A stretch of 64,000 bases of DNA, taken from positions 17,274,368-17,338,367 of the forward strand of contig NC_040016.1 in the NCBI RefSeq assembly GCF_000972845.2. Direction: 5' to 3'. A program made the position numbers and the translations under genes. This stretch comes from Larimichthys crocea (taxonomy: Eukaryota > Chordata > Actinopteri > Sciaenidae). Positions within the stretch are counted from its first letter, which is position 1, and every line of letters starts with the position of its first letter. The notes beneath the pieces were generated by a model. That model was not told the DNA's origin and searched no databases. It was given only the letters and a program-made list of their open reading frames with translations. Below, in pieces: positions 13,168 to 25,715 of the stretch.

Positions 13168-13687
13168 CGGCAACCTCCGTGGCTGTGAAATGAAGCCAAG
13201 TTTGGAGAAGTACCAAAAACTGCAATTCCTTAAACAGCAACTTGAGGCCGGCTACAGAACGAGTCAATCTCTTTAAGCCCCATGTTAAAATGTTCAACTT
13301 CACAGCAGAAATATGAAAAATGTTCACAACCTGGTACAAAACTTTTTTTGAAGTTGATAGCTAATTTCCTCGTTCATGACCACTGTACTGATTCTGAATT
13401 TCTATTTAACTCACCTGCTCAGATTACATTAGGACTTAAAGTTATACATAACTAATGGTGTGGCTGCTTTGATTGACAGGTAGGTGCTGTTACAGATGGC
13501 CTGTTTGGGCACCCAGGCTTCATTCAGCTTGCCTCAGGTCCACCCACAATCCACGCCTTTGCCCATTTTTAGATTAGCTGGGAGGCAACGGAGGCAGGAC
13601 TGCCAAGATGGCGGCAACCAGAACTACCACAATCTGAGCTTGACAGCGGCTCTTCAGAGACCTGTGGGTGACGTCATGGGTCTGTGA
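13168..13687 (+). repeat. Dispersed repeat family A, copy 1
   Basis: Shares extended similarity with 63001-63352 in the same orientation: a block around GGCTGTGAAATGAAGCCAAG, another around ACAGCAGAAATATG, one around GCCCATTTTTAGATTAGC, and a final block near the 3' end. The remote copy lacks about 180 central bases. I recall this family as very common in percomorph genomes but cannot name it. Short frames inside it are not genes. Confidence 0.8.
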
Positions 13688-13959
13688 ATCCCGGGATTCA
13701 CATGCACAAGCATGCGAGTGTCAAAACTCGAGTCAAAAACTCCAGGGTGCGGGAAAAAATAACAAAGACTAGGTTAAATGTTTTCATTATTTGACTGTGT
13801 TCTTTTGTTGGACATGCACAGAAAGCTAAATCCATCAAAGCAAATTGCTTTTTAAGAAATTTGACACATTTGACATCAAATTTTCCAAAAATTAGAGTCA
13901 ACAGTCTGAATTTTTCATTTATCACTTTCTAAAACACCATTAACTGCCTCTTGGTTTCC

Positions 13960-14160
13960 CACACAACTTATAATTGTGTTTTATCCCTTTTGTGATTGAA
14001 TTTTTTATTTACCTTTATTTCATGCCATGTACTGTGTTGATGCCTATAATTGTCTTATTGAATTTTCTTGTGTTGCTTATGTTTTTCACACTGCTCTACT
14101 GCAAAATGAATTTCCTCTTGTGCAACAATAAAAACCCGAACTTGACTTAACTGTGCGTTA
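13960..14160 (+). mobile_element. Possible LINE 3' tail
   Basis: T-rich sequence ending AAAATGAATTTCCTCTTGTG then CAACAATAAAAACCCGAACT, close to the tctgtaatttcc...gggatcaataaag tails that I recall ending several fish LINEs. No coding part is visible. Confidence 0.4.
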
Positions 14161-17100
14161 TATTCTTTTAATGTTAATAGCAGCTCTCGTTTGTGACAGT
14201 GCATCACGTGTTTAGTTTCTCCTCTGTAGAACTGACATTAAACTTATCACCTTGCCTCTCAACTCAATCCTCACAGCAGGGAATCTCTCACCCTTCAGCC
14301 TCACTGTGCTTTAATCAAAGAGCTACATCATGGCCTCCACAGGGAAACAAACGTGTCCATCTCTGTCACCTCCCCCACCATATGATAATGATTTGCACAG
14401 TTTGTCTGTTGTCTAAGCTATGCAAATCAGATTGTGACTCACAGGGACTGTGCCCTTCAGTGTGGCAATGAGGATTTTTCATCATCTGCTTGTCAAAGGT
14501 CTTAATAAAGTTTGTTTTTTTTCCCATGAATACTGAAAACCCTATCTGGGATTCTTCCTTTGAAACATTTGTATTATCAAAACTCATGTTGGAGAATTAA
14601 TCTAGGCTAGTTTGACAATCAAAAGGTGTAAAATCAGTTTACGAAAACAAAATCACTGAGAGCAGATGTTTCTGTGTTGTGTTGTGTGTCTGCATGTTTC
14701 AAACATGAGAATCTCAGTCAGAAAGAAAGAAAGGTAGATTTAAACTCACATTCACAGCAGACCACTATAAGAACAAAAGTTTACTTGAAACAACAAACTA
14801 TTACGATTAAAAAAAGACCATATGGGTAATTTATTTGGTCCTCAGCTCGTCTGAAAATTGACCAAATATACCACAAGCTACCTCTTTTCACCTCCAAATG
14901 CTTTTCTTTTCATGACTTCCATACCCCCCACCGTAGCAATGCGGTAATTAAAAAGACTGAGTTACCATTGACGGGTCCTTCAGGGACTTGGTGTGTAATA
15001 TACATTAACAGTCTGGAGTTGCAGGTAGAAAGGTACTCCTGCCATCAGCACTTTGTTGTTAGACTCAAAACTGCTGTTGCTGCAGAAAGTGGTCCGAGGT
15101 CAGTTTGTAATAACAAGTAAGTTATTAGAGGAAAAAGCTGTGAACATTTACATACTGTGGTGCACAATAGCAGACATAAAATGCTCAAAAGGACGACGGC
15201 TCTGTGAGTCCTTTCAAGGTTGTTGATTCTAATTAAAATGGATTTCTGAAACTATAGTGACTTCGTTTTGTGGCGTTTGAAGTCAAAAAGGTGAACACAT
15301 GCTTCACAGCCTCTTTTATTTGGCCTTTGCAGTGTTTACTTTAAACAGATCAAAACAGAAAGAGTTGTCTGAGAAATAGTTGCACAACCTAGACTCTTGA
15401 TTTTATCAACAAAAAAAACCCAAAAAAAGAAAGTAAAAACAAAAAACAAAAACAAATGTATGGCTTTGTAAATTCCAGGGGGATCCATAAAAGATAACGT
15501 CTTGGCAGAATAGTTTGTCAGAAAAGCTGTTGTTATTTTTGCCAATGGCTTTCATACATATCTGTAGAGCGACTGAAAATAATGATTACAGATCATACTA
15601 ATCTGCCCTGAGAAGTGTGTAAATACTGTTCAGCATTACAACAAAAAAGGTGTTTATGCCCCACAACACTCCACAGGAGAGTAACATAACCAAAGTAGGC
15701 AATAACCCTCTCCAGACTGCAAAATGTCATTTTCCCCGCCTGTTCTTCCACACAATGGAGAACCACAATCAAGCAGACCTCGTCTGTTGGCTGCTGTATG
15801 AGTGTCTGCGGCAGCTCGCAGCTGAGTGATAAATTATAATCCAGATTCAACAATAGGCGGGCTTTGAAACACAGTGTTTGTCTGCTAGAAATCCTGTGTG
15901 TTACATAAGATGTACAGACACAGATAATAGATGCTGAGAGGGCTTACACCGAGCCTGAGAACCTGAGCATGATAAAACTCCTCAGTGGGTTTGTTAAACA
16001 GGCCCCAAAATGGAAAAATCTGGTGGACTGATGGATGCGTCTAATGACTTCATATTGAGAAATAGCCTAAAACTGATGAAATGTTTGTGTATGCATTGAA
16101 TCAATGACCCTGTTGGGGGGGTGGGGTGGATGTTTATTGAATGTGCCGCTTTTCTATTTTCATTCAATTGGTGTTTCATTTGTTCATTTGTGGACGGGAA
16201 TTGCAGTCCCGTCCACAGTCTGCTCTGACACACACACAGGCAGAATGAGTGTCTGTTTAATGGGCTGGGAGCCAGCAGAGTGATGATTTCCCCAGAGAGC
16301 GGGCCACCGCGAGCAAAGGCAACACAGACTACCGCAAAGCCACAGGTAGGCCAGCACAGCACCACTGAACTAGGAAGGAACAGCTGCCCTCGACCCCCTG
16401 GGAAGTGTAGTCAGCCCACTGAATGGATAGCTCAGGTGTGTGTTAGACACACAACAGGACCTTTCAATACATCTGCCGTGGTACCTACTGCAGATTCACT
16501 GCCTCCTGCTGCCCTAACACTTACCACTAGCCTCTCCAGCCTTTACATCCATCAGGAGCACTTTATTCACATGATCTACTGAGCTATGAATCCATCTGAA
16601 ACAATATGTTTGAACTGAAGTGCATTAAAATAAATCTGACATTACTCTGTTGGCCTCCTCATTCCTTCACTGTGTTCATCAGTAAATCAGCTTTAAAAAT
16701 GCTCATTTAAGCTTTCAAGAGCCATCTTTCATAATTACCGTCCTCTCAAAGAAACTAATGCGACATTGTTATAGTCGCAGAACCTCTTAGGGAGGAGGCT
16801 GTGGTGGGTTGACAAATCATGTTACTGTCGCGTTGAAAACTCAAACAAATTACCAGACAAGAGCATTCTGCTAAATCCTTGAGTTAGTTCAATGGGCACT
16901 TCTTTATATCTAGTGCCAGCGTTTTTAATTCATGCTACAGTATAAAGTTGTGAATTAAGGCAGGGAATAAAATATAGTCAAGATATGGTTAGGGTTAAGC
17001 CTCATGTCTACTTAAAGGGTTACATCATATCTATAGCTTCCTGGATGGCTAAAACTAGATTTAAGATGTTGGCTTTGTAACTTCAAGTGGTTGAGGTCAG

Positions 17101-17789
17101 ACTCCAAAAAAGACTTCTTGGCCAACATGTTTAAATGTTCTATAACGTGGGTGCATGGCAACCATGGTATAGTTAGGTTTAGGGAAAGAATGTGGTCATG
17201 ACAAATAAAATATGGTTACAATAGGATGCAAACTCCAGTCTCATGCATTACATGTCCACCAACTCACTACTAAATTAAGAGGCGTACTACTTATTTTTTT
17301 CAGCCATGGATAAGTATCAACAAAATTCTGCAGTCAACCTTGGTTTCTTTAAAACTTCACACTACACAGCAATGGTTTCCTAATCCTAAGCAATTTGTTC
17401 TCGCCAACACTGCCAACCTAGACTTGTTGCCTGTTCCAAGACACTTCTTTCTTTCCTTAAATCATTTATACCTACCTTGAAAACTAATTTTTTACTGTAT
17501 ATTATTTACCATGTATACTGTGCTGATCATTATTTTCCTCTCCTTCTCTCCTCTTACACTCCACAGTTTTTGACCCATTTATAGACATTTCCTGAACTGC
17601 TGAGGCTAGCGAAGGTAGCACTTTCTCTCTGCTAGACATTAGAGTTTGGAGAAGAGAAGTGTTAAAAAGCGAAGGTGAAAGCAACTTCATATCCTTGGCT
17701 AGCTGCGGGGGACAGAAAATGAAACAGGGCATAGGAATAGAGGGAGAAATGTGGGGAGACTACATACATCTAAAAGGTGTTGCAGAAGA

Positions 17790-17961
17790 GAGGAAAGGAA
17801 ACGTCCAGGCCCTCAGGCTCTGGGACACCCTACCAACCTGCTTAGGCTGGCAAAATCTCTTTAAAATCACTTCTTACAAGATTCTTTTTTATGTTCTCCA
17901 GAGAGACCTGAATCTACTTCACATTGAAAACCCTCTGGATCTGTTGTCCGATGTTTTTTAA
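17790..17961 (+). pseudogene. Possible decayed LINE reverse-transcriptase C-terminal fragment
   Basis: The frame contains RLWDTLPTCLGWQNLFKITS followed by hydrophobic residues. This resembles the LWNSLP...FK..LK motif at the C-terminus of non-LTR retrotransposon ORF2 proteins in fish, just after the reverse transcriptase. The rest of the element is not recognisable. Similarity is limited to a few residues. Confidence 0.3.
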
Positions 17962-18072
17962 TTCCTTATTGTAGCTGCATCTGTTTGTAGGCCTTCTGAT
18001 GTACAACGATTACTGCAGGATCACAGTATATGAAATTCATTACAAATTCATTCACAATTTATCAAAACATTG

Positions 18073-18181
18073 TGAAACGATACAATAGAACACGACATGA
18101 TACAACACGATACGATACAACACGATACGATACAACACGACACAATACAATATGATACGGTATGATACAATACAACACATT
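18073..18181. repeat. Short satellite of acgatacaac-type units
   Basis: Imperfect tandem array of 5-base units (gatac, aacac and variants), about 109 bp. Open frames across it on the minus strand are artefacts. Confidence 0.95.
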
Positions 18182-20736
18182 ATGATTACGATGCAAGGCA
18201 AGGAAAGAAGAAGATTGGAGACGAGAGGAGAGACGAGGGGGAGGAAGGAAATGAGAGGTGCATGAACGCTTAAGGTTTTATTACTATGGAGGCAGAGACA
18301 GAAACATGAAGTGGAGTGGGTGAGGTAGAAGGAGGGAGTGAAGGAGGCTAATGACAGTGAGGGAGACAAACTGGGAGCTTGTACCGCCATCTCCACGCTC
18401 CACTGGCCAAACAGGAGCTGATAGGGCAAATGTGTTTCTGCTCAGGTGTGCTGAATTATTAAACAGACGGCGAGAGGAGAGGCCAGCGAATATCAGCCTC
18501 TGTGACCGGCTGTAGATGAACCTAGATGATGTCACTCCACGGTCAACACTGTGTGTCTGTGTGTGTGTAGAGGCGTTATCCACTAGTTAAATGTAAAACA
18601 CTCACAGTTATTGTCTTCAGTGATGCTGAAGGTTCACCCCCCTGAAAAAGCGTCTACACGTGTTACTAGAATATTCTAGGTTAAAAGGCTCCACAAAGCC
18701 TCATGTGTTCCCACCAGTTGTGAAACCTCTATTTAGCTGCACTATCACATTCAAGACTAAAAGTCTCCTTATCCACTAATGCACATGTGCTGCTGAAAGA
18801 AAGATACACTCAGTCTCTTGCTCTCTGAAATTCAGGTCAGCAGTTGGATACAGGACAGGTGAGCTGAAAATGTATTCGACGCTGCAAAAACTCAAATACA
18901 GCCACTATGAATCTTAAAACTAACAATCAAGAGACAAATTACATAAAAGTTCTTGAAGCTGGATAATTTATTTTTACATTAGCTCGATCAAGTTTGATAA
19001 TATAATGCAAATGGAGCTTGACAAGACTATTAATCTTGGAGGAAGAAAACAAGATTTAACAGCCTGAAATAAGATATTATGAGTTTTTTGAATTGTCCTT
19101 TGTTCAGTGTTGTATAGCTGAAACCATTTGTGAATAATCCATGTTTTTTTTTTATGTAAGAATTCAAAAAATCTGCTGGTTGCAGCTTCTCAGATCAGAG
19201 AATGTGCTGCTTTTCTTTGTCACATATGACTGTAACTCAAATTTCTGTGAATTTCTGTTTGTTTCTTTAATCTTTGCTTGGACAAAACAAGACATCTGAA
19301 GACATCATCTTGGGATACAAAAAGCGCTGTTTCACTATTTTTTGACATTTCATAGACTACATGATTAATCACTAATGAAAGTAATTAGAAGCCTTACACT
19401 GTAGAAACCTCCTCTATGCCCGTTAACTAAATGTCTTAACCAAATGGACAAAATGTGAGGTGTAAAATTAACTGTGCTGTGAACCCATGTGCACCCTGCT
19501 GTAATATACAACACAAACTGACATTAACCAGGGTACATCCTACAAAAGGCTGCTTATGGGAATACTTTTCTGATGCCTCGGTCTAATGAGAGACGGAGCG
19601 AACGAGGGAGCAGAGGGTCAAAGATAAGAGCAGGGATCGTAAAACAACTAAAAGGGAAACAACATTTATGTGAGGGAACATTACACTGTAAATAAAAAGC
19701 TTGGACAAAGAGCATATGGAATAAAGTTCCTGTAATTCTTGGCAAGACCACTCGGTGAGAAAATTACCTGAATAAAAACAAGGTTTGTTTTGTGCTTAGT
19801 TTGGTCAATACACACAAGATTAGGGAACACATTCTACTGTATATGGTACGCTGGATTTTATGGTACAAACAAAATATAAGAAACCATGAGCTCAGCATTT
19901 TTTCTGAACTATTAAAGGCCAAGTTAGAAATGTTGGCACTTTCATAGGCACAGATTTTCTAATTTTACCCTCATCTCCGGCAAGATCAACTACTGCAGAG
20001 GTCCCTTGTTGTATTTCCCCATAAAGATCATTAGAAGACATATTCAGGACGCTGCCATATTTCTAATACAAACCAGGAGAACTGAACATTACTCCTGTTT
20101 TTAAATTGTCCACAATGGCTCCCATTTAGTTATGGAGCAGATTTTAAAGCGCAACCCAACTTTACAAATCACTACCAAACTATGCTGAAATTCATTCCTG
20201 ATGATTAATAATATAAGGCTTACATGGCTCTCTAATCTTTAGGGACCAAACATAGAAAATTTATTTAGCTTCTGTGCTGAACACAGATGGTGCGACTGTA
20301 TCAAACTGTACTGGACTACATTGCTACATGCTGTAAACAAAAAGCACTGATATATTGTTGCTTTATAAAGTTTATATAATATTAATGATTAAAGATTCAG
20401 AGCAACATTATCATTCATTTAGAGTTGTGTTTCTGGCCACCTGGTGAATATCAGTCTAATGTTTGCTCTCTTTTTTGGTCTTTACCAACTCCTGAGGGAA
20501 ATATCTGGTTATTTAGCTGCTAAATGCTTCACCATGGTATCTAGCTAGTTGCAATTTTTTTTCTGTGAGGAGTTGCTTTGCGGATACTATCAAAGGGTTT
20601 TTGCTTACATCACCTTCAGTAACAGTGAACAGGAAGAGTAAAGTTGTGAGCTAAAAGATGTTAAAATACACCACTGAGTAAGGAGAGAATTCTCTGTGGG
20701 GTTTTCACCAGCAGCTTCTTTCACATAAATAGTCAT

Positions 20737-21003
20737 TGTTATGATAAAAATATTGATTTCAGCTGTTGTTCTAAATCCATTTATGTGGCTCACGTAAAAC
20801 ACCTGAATAGCTCCTGTGTTTGAAAGATGCTGTGTGAATAAACTTGCCTTGTTATGTTAGATTTCAAACGAGCGAGGTCAGGGAGGAGAAAATTGCCGGC
20901 AGATTAACTGTGACTGGTTTCCACCGTAACCTGCACGACCTCCAGACTGCTCCCTCATGTCACATGCCAACCAAATCTCTAATCTTGGCCTCCACGCTGT
21001 GAC
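20737..21003. repeat. Direct duplication, copy 1
   Basis: Duplicated at 21694-21940 in the same orientation, about 957 bases apart. From GTAAAACACCTGAATAGC to the end the copies differ by about eight substitutions in roughly 210 bases by eye. Copy 1 retains about 23 bases (TTCTAAATCC to GGCTCAC) lost in copy 2. The left part resembles a common fish repeat. Confidence 0.93.
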
Positions 21004-21141
21004 AAAGAAAGCCCGCTGCCTCTCTCACAACTCACTCACTCGCACACTCAAGGGAGCGATGATGAAGGAGATGTGGAGGAAGGGAGGGAGAAGGAGAGAG
21101 AGGGAGTGGAGCGAGAAATAGAGAGGGAAGGCGATAGTGAG

Positions 21142-21144
<3 letters not shown>

Positions 21145-21191
<47 letters not shown>
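21145..21191. repeat. (GA)n microsatellite
   Basis: Long pure GA tract between the two duplication copies, inside a wider purine-rich stretch from about 21058. Confidence 0.97.
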
Positions 21192-21195
<4 letters not shown>

Positions 21196-21693
21196 CGCTG
21201 TGTGAGCGATAAAACGCCACAGGCTGCCCTAATGAAAAGCCTCTCATGGCGATGGAGAGATTGCCTGTGGAATGGGCTGCTGATTGGAGAAGCAGCAGCT
21301 TGGTGCAGTGTACGGACTAATTAAAGTATTGAAGGGGTTGGGGTGACAAGGGGGAAGATTAGACCTGCTCCCAGGGTTAGCTGAGCTGAGGAGAGCCAGA
21401 CAAATACACCACACATCTGGGACAACTGGGAGGGATGGGATACGAGCGAACACTTCTACATTGAAGTCATTTTGAACCCATGCCGAGCTCCCATGTGGAT
21501 ACTGTTGTTGTCTGAAGCTGTTACCTGCATTATTTGTACAATCAAGACATAAAGCAGCTTTACAACCTCTTTAAAGTTTACATCGCTTTTTTGAAACCAC
21601 GTTTCCATTACTCTTGATAAGCCACAGATCTCAATGTCATCTGTTTTTATGAGGCCTAATTCTTACTCACAGTAAAGTCTGAGGTTGATCCAC

Positions 21694-21940
21694 TGTTATG
21701 ATAAAAATATTGATTTCAGCTGTTTATGTAAAACACCTGAATAGCTCCTGTGTTTGAAAGATGCTGTGTGAATAAACTTGCCTTGTTATGTTAGATTTCA
21801 AATGAACGAGGTCAGGTAGGAGAAAATTGCCGGCAGATTAACTGTGACTGGTTTCCACCGTAACCTGCACGACCTCCAGACTGCTCCCTCATGTCACATG
21901 CCAACTAAATCTCTAATCTTGGCCTCGACGCTGCAACAAA
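21694..21940. repeat. Direct duplication, copy 2
   Basis: Second copy of 20737-21003 with a small internal deletion after TTTCAGCTGTT. Shared landmarks include AAATTGCCGGCAGATTAACT and CCACCGTAACCTGCACGACC. The 690 bases between the copies are unique and contain a long GA tract. Confidence 0.93.
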
Positions 21941-22410
21941 ACTTGACAAACTGAGAAATTTCTGGAAAGAGAGGTTGCTGTTGATGTTTTTTAAATGTAA
22001 TTTCTGGGGGCAGAAGTCTCAAACTTGCAAATAACAAGGCTACATATCACAAGAATCGAGTGAAAAAATATTGTATTATAATATTTTTGCCCATTTGGGT
22101 GAACTATGAAATTTGACTGTGGTTTATCACATATTTATGAGCATTGTGCTCAAATCACTTGATGTCAAACTCACCCAAAGAGGTTGGGCCCATCATTACT
22201 GTCTGTCAAATCCTTCTATGGAGCCATCAAGCTGTTCTGTTCTTTTGCACTTAGATCTTTATTCTTTACCTTTGAAATAGCAGTTTGACAGGAAATTCTT
22301 GGTTACTTACTTTCCTGGTGCATTGATCCACATCTTATGAGCCTTCATCAGTGAATATAGTCTGCTTAGTTGTCAGTGATATGATTTTGTTTGGTTTTTA
22401 ACAAGACTAA

Positions 22411-22788
22411 TGCTGTGTCTCAATTCTTGTACTTACACTTGCTATTTTGAGTATAAAAGTGTGTTCATACTGTCAATTATGGCAACAAAAAATAACTGTA
22501 CCTAGAGAGTGCTCTCATGACAGTCAAAAAGTTGAGTATGGACACCTTCAATGGTCGCCATTACTTTGTAGTGGAAGGGGAACGACCACTGGCTTTGTTG
22601 ATGCTAATGCTCCACCCAGTTGCATTTCAGCAAGAAGAAGAACATGTTGCGATCATGTGCACAGTGGGCGTTCTCCAAATGAGACAACACAACTCTGTTG
22701 AAATTAATACACAACGGCAGGAAGTATAGGGTACACAGTGTACTACATAAAAGTTTACTAATGGAAGTATCCAGATTGAGACAAAGCA
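22411..22788. mobile_element. Non-autonomous TIR element with TAA target-site duplication (PIF/Harbinger-like)
   Basis: The left end TGCTGTGTCTCAATTC and the reverse complement of the right end, TGCTTTGTCTCAATCT, match at most positions. TAA flanks both sides (22408-22410 and 22789-22791). A 3-bp TWA duplication with short terminal inverted repeats is typical of PIF/Harbinger elements. The 378-bp body encodes no transposase. It sits inside an slc12a5 intron. Confidence 0.7.
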
Positions 22789-22814
22789 TAAGGGTCTATA
22801 GCTTTGGTAGTCGC

Positions 22815-23225
22815 TCAGTGAGGCTGAACTTTGATTGCTAATGTCAACATGCTAACATGCTCACAGTTATACTCGTTACCATATTCAGCGTCTTAGCTTA
22901 GCTGTTAGCATGCCAACATTTAATAACTAACACTAAACAACTGAGGATCATGTGAATGTCATTGGTTTTTGCATCGTTTCGACCTGATGATGGCAGTAAA
23001 GATAAATGATCGCCAAAGTTATAACAGTTTATCCTGAGGGGAACATGAATGACAACCCGTTCAATAACTTTGAAGACATGTCGACCTGCTGGTGGTGCTT
23101 AAGGAAAAGTCAGATGATCATTAACGGCATGAGGTTTTATCATCTTAGGGTGAAGAATGTTTGCATAAAATCTCACAGTGATCCAAATAGTTGTTGAGAT
23201 ATTTTAGTCTTGACTAAAGCGGTCA
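22815..23225 (+). repeat. Dispersed repeat family B, copy 2
   Basis: Opens with several gctaacatgct units, then TTTATCCTGAGGGGAACATG and TAGTTGTTGAGATATTTTAG, matching 956-1295 in order and orientation. It lies directly after the TIR element at 22411-22788. An open frame inside it is not a gene. Confidence 0.7.
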
Positions 23226-24859
23226 AGTGACACTGCCATCCCTTGAGTCATGCTGCAAGTAGCTACAAATTTTAAATTTAGGTCAGGTGATAACAAATGA
23301 ACTATCTCCATGACAAATGAGCAAACTCTGCCTGCTGATGAGACTCAAACTTTTAGTAAATGGACCTTGTAATGGGAAAAAAAATGTTCTCAGTATTTAT
23401 GCACTTTAACAGCCTGTTTTTGTTCAGCATAAGAAAGACACACATGCAGAATTCAATACAGTCACAAGGTCGATGGTACCTACATTTCTTATCTGCACTG
23501 TCGGTTTAAATGTTTCCACTGAGGATCTACTGAATATCTACAGGACTCATCTGGATTCACAGTGGGGGTAGTAGACAGTATTTCAGATAAGCACGCTGGC
23601 ATCCAAGGTCATTATCAGTGATTCACTTCAAGGTGAGAAACAAGAAGAAAACCTGTCTGAAAATAAAGCAGCCGGGGTCAAAGGTCATAGAAAAGCTGTC
23701 AACCTGTCACTGCTGTGGACACTCACAACTGTGTTTTTACCTCATGGTGTGTTTTCCACATGGTCTGGAGTTACAGAGTTTTTCCACATTCATTTCAGGT
23801 AACTTCTTTCATTACTTAAATTATCATCATCATTATCGCTCGTCTTACATTTCAGCTTTGCAATGTCACATCTCGCCTTGCTGCTAAAACCATCGTTTCC
23901 CACGGGATTAATAATGTATCTGCCTGTCTGTCTATCAAGCACCGAGGAAAGAAATATAAAAGCCTGAAAAGTAAACTCCTTCCTGCTGGCATCTCAACAC
24001 CCAACAGTAGAAAATACCAGGGGATGATGTGGAAGGAACTCATTAGTGAGTGGCATTTAAGATGCAATCCAGTAACATGAACAGGGGATTTATAATATCA
24101 ACAGAGCGTGATTGACAAGTTCTAAACTGATGGATGTTTTCCTTCTCTCTAGTGAGTATGTTAATAAAACAATCAAAAACTCTGCTATTAGAGATTCATG
24201 ATGTAATCTAACAGAAAGTACAAATCTATATTTGGCAACACTTAATGACCGTCCCTTAGCAACAAGCGTAACAACCCTTTCTCAGGTGAACAAGTTGTCC
24301 AGGGTGCGCAATAAACAATATTACAGCAGCAAATGTAAATCAACAGCAAAGTGATTTATCTAGGCATGTTGCATCATTCGAGTAAGTTAATTCGAGTAAT
24401 TTGTTTTAGGAGGAGTACTTTTCCAAACTAAAAACCTGCTGTTGTAAGTGCATACAGCTTAAATTATCATTATTATTTATATTGTAGTCAGTAAAATCAT
24501 TCGGCTTCTTTATCAAGCTGGAACGTGATAAGAGTATGCCCCTCCTAAGCACACCGTTGGGTGTATATTTTAATGCTTCTACAAAAAGATGATGAACACC
24601 TCAGCATTATAATGCATCATAGAAATTATTATGCACAATGACCCCAGAAAACGCATTAGTGCTTTTGTGTTTACTGCAGCACACTTAGAGCTAATCGTTG
24701 GCAGTTTTTTATTGATTTACAGGAGAAATACAAGGATTTTAATTGAAAAAGGAGTAGGTAGGTTTCACCTGATTCACCTGACATCTTCATGCATCGAGAA
24801 TATGTTCTGTGTGCTGCTATAGAAACAGCACAATGATTTAAGTGACTGAGATAGAAGAT

Positions 24860-24898
24860 AAAGTCATTTTATCTGCCAGAAACAGATAAAATGACTTT
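24860..24898. other. Perfect hairpin, 16-bp arms and 7-base loop
   Basis: The left arm AAAGTCATTTTATCTG (24860-24875) is followed by loop ccagaaa and by its exact reverse complement (24883-24898). On the slc12a5 pre-mRNA it would fold about 140 nt after the donor of the second N-terminal exon. It is shorter than a typical pri-miRNA stem. It may be a remnant of a small inverted-repeat element or an RNA structure. Confidence 0.7.
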
Positions 24899-25038
24899 TC
24901 TGCAATTTTTTCTGTGTAATTACCAATATACACTACTGTTATAGACTGTAACCAAATTTAACATAACAAGTCAAACTGTAAAAATGTTGAGTACACTGTA
25001 TACTATGTATGTATTTATCCATGGATTTTCCTTCATAC

Positions 25039-25176
25039 CTTGACAGGTTTCTTGCGCGATGACTCAGCCTCATTGTTCTCAGCCTCCTCGTGCTCCTTGC
25101 TACCTTGGGGCAGGTTGGAGTAGTTGGCCAGGCTGCTGAGAAGAGACGACACCATGGGACTGGTGTCCATCTCCTC
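25039..25176 (-). CDS. slc12a5: slc12a5 (KCC2) coding exon, probably exon 3: N-terminal tail before TM1
   Basis: The exon has 138 bases, 46 whole codons, and encodes [20 protein letters not shown] followed by [20 protein letters not shown] and RKKPVK. It continues directly from the ALFE end of the preceding exon, giving the joined ALFEEEMDTSP motif of KCC N-termini. In KCC structures this segment lies on the cytosolic side of the transport core, where it has been linked to autoinhibition. The acidic EHEEAENNE stretch followed by a basic RKKPVK is the KCC2-type version as I recall it. The acceptor is ctctgcag and the donor is AAG followed by gtatga. Only 539 bp separate it from the upstream exon, whereas the downstream intron is about 15 kb. 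Confidence 0.97.
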
Positions 25177-25715
25177 CTGCAGAGACACAAACACAAACAC
25201 AAACAGGAAGGCTAGAGTCAGTGTTGTCATCAGGGTTTTGACATTTTCGGTACAGCTGCGTTTGACATTTTCATCTGGCCAGCTGAGCCAGGCACTGTAA
25301 CATTAATATTGTACTGTACTCGGTAAGTAATACCACTTCAGTCAATGTGCTACACCGCTTTTGTAAATTCCAACCCAACCGGAAAACTAACACAAACTGC
25401 TTACACGATACATTTTCTGATTTTGTTTTCTCTTTTCTTGTGTAATCTAGAAATCCCACTGAGGACACAATGTAAATACAGTTGTGCAGACTTGTGGCAA
25501 ATTGCCTCGTTAAAGTTCTTTCCTGTAGCAGTGTGAGATTTGCTTGCATTAACCTGAAGTTCCCACATGCCCTTCACGTGGTAATTACCCTCATTAATCG
25601 ATGTCAGCGCCTCTATTCAATCACAGGATTGTGAGAATGAATGTATCCCGCTTCTTATGATCCCACCTGATTGTTTGCGTTAGTAAATCAATGTGTGCAG
25701 AATATCGGACCGTAC
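25177..25715 (-). other. slc12a5: slc12a5 short intron (539 bp)
   Basis: This is a compact GT-AG intron between the two N-terminal-tail exons, phase 0 at both sides. It carries no repeat or gene signal. Confidence 0.93.

Larger units (their letters stand above)
9817..25038 (-). other. slc12a5: slc12a5 intron between the N-terminal tail and TM1 exons (15.2 kb)
   Basis: This large intron is bounded by phase-0 exons that read continuously as RKKPVK then APQLGT. It holds two kinds of old interspersed repeat (13168-13687 and 22815-23225), a TIR element (22411-22788), a direct duplication (20737-21003 and 21694-21940), microsatellites, an RE1-like motif and a strong hairpin. No other exon or independent gene is apparent on either strand. 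Confidence 0.85.

Noticed and set aside
18052..18583. Two overlapping minus-strand frames rich in Ile/Val/Tyr or Ser/Leu
   Set aside because: They translate a short satellite and pyrimidine-rich sequence.
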